Assembly (NCBI RefSeq): GCF_003335585.1
Contig: NZ_QBFD01000038.1
Location: forward strand, 42,133 to 106,132
Origin: Sulfitobacter sp. DFL-14
GTDB taxonomy: Bacteria > Pseudomonadota > Alphaproteobacteria > Rhodobacterales > Rhodobacteraceae
DNA: 64,000 bases
Direction of reading: 5' to 3'
This document shows positions 61,928 through 64,000 of the stretch, piece after piece. Numbering within the stretch: the stretch's first letter is position 1; every line of letters starts with the position of its first letter. The notes beneath the pieces are model-generated. The model saw nothing but the letters and a program-made list of their open reading frames with translations. It was not told the origin of the DNA and did no database searches. Made by a program: the position numbers and the translations under genes.

Positions 61928-64000
61928 TCAATGTGATTTCTGCGAGTGTCCGGCGTGAAGCGGCACCCGGCCTGCCTGCGCATTGCCCTGACCGCCGCCG
62001 CTGGCGGACCCACTATTGCCCGCACCAATACCTTCCAGTCGCGTTCGTTTCAGCAGCAGGGCGTTGACGGCCACCAGGGCGGAACTGCCCGACATGGCAA
62101 GTGCTGCCACGGCGGGGCTGATGATCAACGGATAAAACACCCCTGCCGCCATCGGAAAGGCGACCACGTTGTAGGCCACGGCCCAGAACAGGTTCTGGTG
62201 CATCTTGCGCAAGGTGGCGCGCGACAGCTCGATGGCCCCCACGACATCGTAGGGGTCGCTTTTCATGAGCACGACATCGGCGCTTTCCATCGCCACGTCG
62301 GTGCCCGCACCGATGGCAAATCCGACATCGGCCTGGGTCAACGCGGGTGCGTCGTTGACACCGTCACCGACCATGCCGACCTTTTTGCCCTGGGCCTGAA
62401 GCTCTTTGACCTTCTCGGCCTTTTGGCCCGGAAGAACATCTGCCAGCACAATGTCGATGCCCAGCTCGCCCGCGATCCGCCTTGCGGTACCTTCGTTGTC
62501 GCCGGTCAGCATCGCCACCTCGACGCCGCGTGCGCGCAGCTTGGCCACGGTGGCCTTGGCGCTCGGACGTGGTGCATCAGCGATGGCGATCAAGCCCAGC
62601 ATCCGTCCGCCCTGCGCCACATGCACAACCGTGCGGCCCTCGCCCTTCAGGCGCTCGGCCTCCGCCGTCAGGGTGCCGACGTCGATACCCTCCTCGTCCA
62701 TCAGGCGCCGATTGCCGACCAGCACGGTCTTGCCTGCGACTTCGGCGCGCGCGCCGCGGCCTTCGAGGTTGAGAAACTCGGCCATCTGCGGGACGTCGAG
62801 GTCCGCCGCGCGTTCGACAATGGCGAGCGCCAGCGGGTGGTCCGAGCCGCGATCGACGGCCGCCGCAGCCCGCAGCGCGTCATCCTCCGCGCCGCCTTCG
62901 GCGGCAACGACCTCGACCACGCGCGGTTCGCCCATCGTCAACGTGCCGGTCTTGTCGAAGATGATCACGTCAAGCTTGGTCGCGTCTTCCAGCGCACCGG
63001 CATTCTTGAACAGGATACCGTGCTGCGCCCCTAAGCCTGTGCCCACCATCACCGCCATCGGCGTAGCAAGCCCAAGCGCGTCCGGGCAGGCGATAACGAA
63101 GACGGTGATCGTCAGCGTCAGCGCGAACAAAAGCGGAGAGCCGATCCACCAGAACCAGACCGCGAAGGTTGCAAGCCCGATCACGACGGCGATCACTACC
63201 AGCCATTGTGAGGCTTTGTCGGCCAGAAGCTGGGCAGGTGCCTTGGAGTTCTGCGCCTCTTGCACCAGCTTGACGATCTGCGCCAGCGCGGTGTCGGCCC
63301 CGACCTTGGTGGCGCGGTACCGGAAACTGCCGCTCTTGTTGATGGTGGCGCCGATCACGGTGTCGCCGACGGCCTTGTTGACCGGCATGGACTCGCCTGT
63401 CAGCATGGATTCGTCGACCAGCGACGCGCCTTCGACGACCTCGCCATCCACCGGGATCTTGTTGCCAGGCCGGATGAGCACGATCTCGCCCTCAAGGACT
63501 TCGGAGGTAGGCACCTCGACGTCTTGCCCATCGCGGATAACGGTCGCCATCGGCGGTGCAAGATCGAGCAGTGCGCGGATTGCAGCAGACGCCCCGGCCC
63601 GCGCGCGCATCTCCAGCCAGTGACCCAACAGGATGAACACCAGCAGGACCGCCACCGCCTCGTAGAATTGCACGCCCGGAAAGAAGAAGGTAGACCCGAC
63701 GCTGAACAAATAACCGGTGCCAACCGACAGCACGACCAGGACCGCCATGTTCAGGATGCCGTTGCGCAGCGCCCGCCAGGCGGCGACGAAGAACGGCCAG
63801 CTTGGCCAGATAATCGCGGCACTACCCAGGAAGAACAGCCACAGATCCAGTTCCAGCCCGAAGGGCGGCGCGGGTGGCGTGAACAGGCCACCCATTGGCG
63901 AATAAGTGAAGATCGGGATGGTGAACAGCAGCGCCACCCAGAAGCGATTGCGCATGTCGCGGACCATGCTGGCCATGTCCATGCCACCGCCGTGGCCCAT
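61928..64000 (-). CDS. Heavy-metal P-type ATPase with CPD motif (5' end cut by window)
   Basis: 690 residues are visible to the window edge; the ATG at 64000 may be internal, since a His-rich N-terminus is usual. It shows YSPMGGLF and eight-helix topology, GESMPVNK, Asp349 in [20 protein letters not shown], and [20 protein letters not shown]. The TM6 motif is Cys305-Pro-Asp307 in [13 protein letters not shown], where CopA has CPC and CopB CPH; the codon is GAC. The overall layout is CopB-like. The tail is Gly- and His-rich. The metal and direction are uncertain. Confidence 0.88.
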   Translation of the reverse strand: MGHGGGMDMASMVRDMRNRFWVALLFTIPIFTYSPMGGLFTPPAPPFGLELDLWLFFLGSAAIIWPSWPFFVAAWRALRNGILNMAVLVVLSVGTGYLFSVGSTFFFPGVQFYEAVAVLLVFILLGHWLEMRARAGASAAIRALLDLAPPMATVIRDGQDVEVPTSEVLEGEIVLIRPGNKIPVDGEVVEGASLVDESMLTGESMPVNKAVGDTVIGATINKSGSFRYRATKVGADTALAQIVKLVQEAQNSKAPAQLLADKASQWLVVIAVVIGLATFAVWFWWIGSPLLFALTLTITVFVIACPDALGLATPMAVMVGTGLGAQHGILFKNAGALEDATKLDVIIFDKTGTLTMGEPRVVEVVAAEGGAEDDALRAAAAVDRGSDHPLALAIVERAADLDVPQMAEFLNLEGRGARAEVAGKTVLVGNRRLMDEEGIDVGTLTAEAERLKGEGRTVVHVAQGGRMLGLIAIADAPRPSAKATVAKLRARGVEVAMLTGDNEGTARRIAGELGIDIVLADVLPGQKAEKVKELQAQGKKVGMVGDGVNDAPALTQADVGFAIGAGTDVAMESADVVLMKSDPYDVVGAIELSRATLRKMHQNLFWAVAYNVVAFPMAAGVFYPLIISPAVAALAMSGSSALVAVNALLLKRTRLEGIGAGNSGSASGGGQGNAQAGRVPLHAGHSQKSH

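Noticed and set aside
62406..63623. Long plus-strand open frame (405 codons)
   Set aside because: It is antisense to the P-type ATPase, with Ser/Thr/Pro-rich composition and no motif.
1..64000. Transposons, integrases, CRISPR arrays, tRNA or rRNA genes
   Set aside because: None was recognised when reading both strands; horizontal transfer of the resistance blocks is plausible but not shown by any element here.

Overview
The window reads as a metal-resistance and low-oxygen stress region of a G+C-rich alphaproteobacterium. A Rhodobacteraceae (Roseobacter-group) host is my inference from protein style, dense ATGA/GTGA/TTGA start-stop overlaps and gene content. I see no rRNA, tRNA, CRISPR array, transposase or integrase. 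It could sit on a chromosome, chromid or plasmid.

Region 1 (1-16.7 kb) is a divalent-metal and cell-envelope block. A MerR-family regulator (5486-5914) carries Cys78, Cys113 and Cys121, the pattern of Zn/Cd/Pb sensors. Six promoters with a 19-bp spacer holding a CTNNAG-type dyad, plus an operator beside merR itself, place these units in one likely regulon: two L,D-transpeptidases, a transglutaminase/CDF/methyltransferase operon, a second CDF pump, merR-ynfA, a ten-gene Sco-Dsb-PCuAC-Sco-M23-DUF411-ZIP-lspA-lnt operon, and a ZntA-type P-ATPase. Metal export and envelope repair thus appear to share a switch.

Region 2 (16.8-37 kb) is a copper block. It holds copA under a CueR-type promoter, a FixH-like/CusB/CusA efflux operon, and a facing operon with a secreted Cys/His protein, lipoprotein, TolC, multicopper oxidase, cupredoxin-CusF fusion, second cupredoxin, an ABC membrane domain without ATPase, cytochrome c and a Cys-bearing beta-propeller. 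A membrane protein of unknown function, an APC permease, a heme-membrane protein, a methyltransferase and a DUF2933 protein follow.

Region 3 (37-56.4 kb) is a stress/energy block. On the minus strand lie a sigma factor behind a perfect FNR/Anr box, a DUF3141 hydrolase, FabI, a lone Rieske protein, CBS-BON, an FAD oxidoreductase, a phospholipase-D enzyme, beta-CASP hydrolase, nucleoside/AMP phosphorylase, PRPP synthetase and a second copA with its own CueR-type promoter. On the plus strand lie a second sigma factor, cyclopropane fatty acid synthase and an archaeal-type GAPDH. Both sigma factors end in Cys-rich tails like CorE (ECF44). A shared promoter motif (TGTAAY, 16 bp, CGTC) precedes the second sigma gene, cfa and a small Cys-rich gene.

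Region 4 (56.4-64 kb) carries an SDR dehydrogenase, the arginine deiminase pathway (antiporter-arcA-arcB-arcC) for ATP without oxygen, and a P-type ATPase, cut by the window edge, with CPD in place of the usual CPC/CPH. Several real genes are short (53, 54 and 59 codons) and easy to miss.
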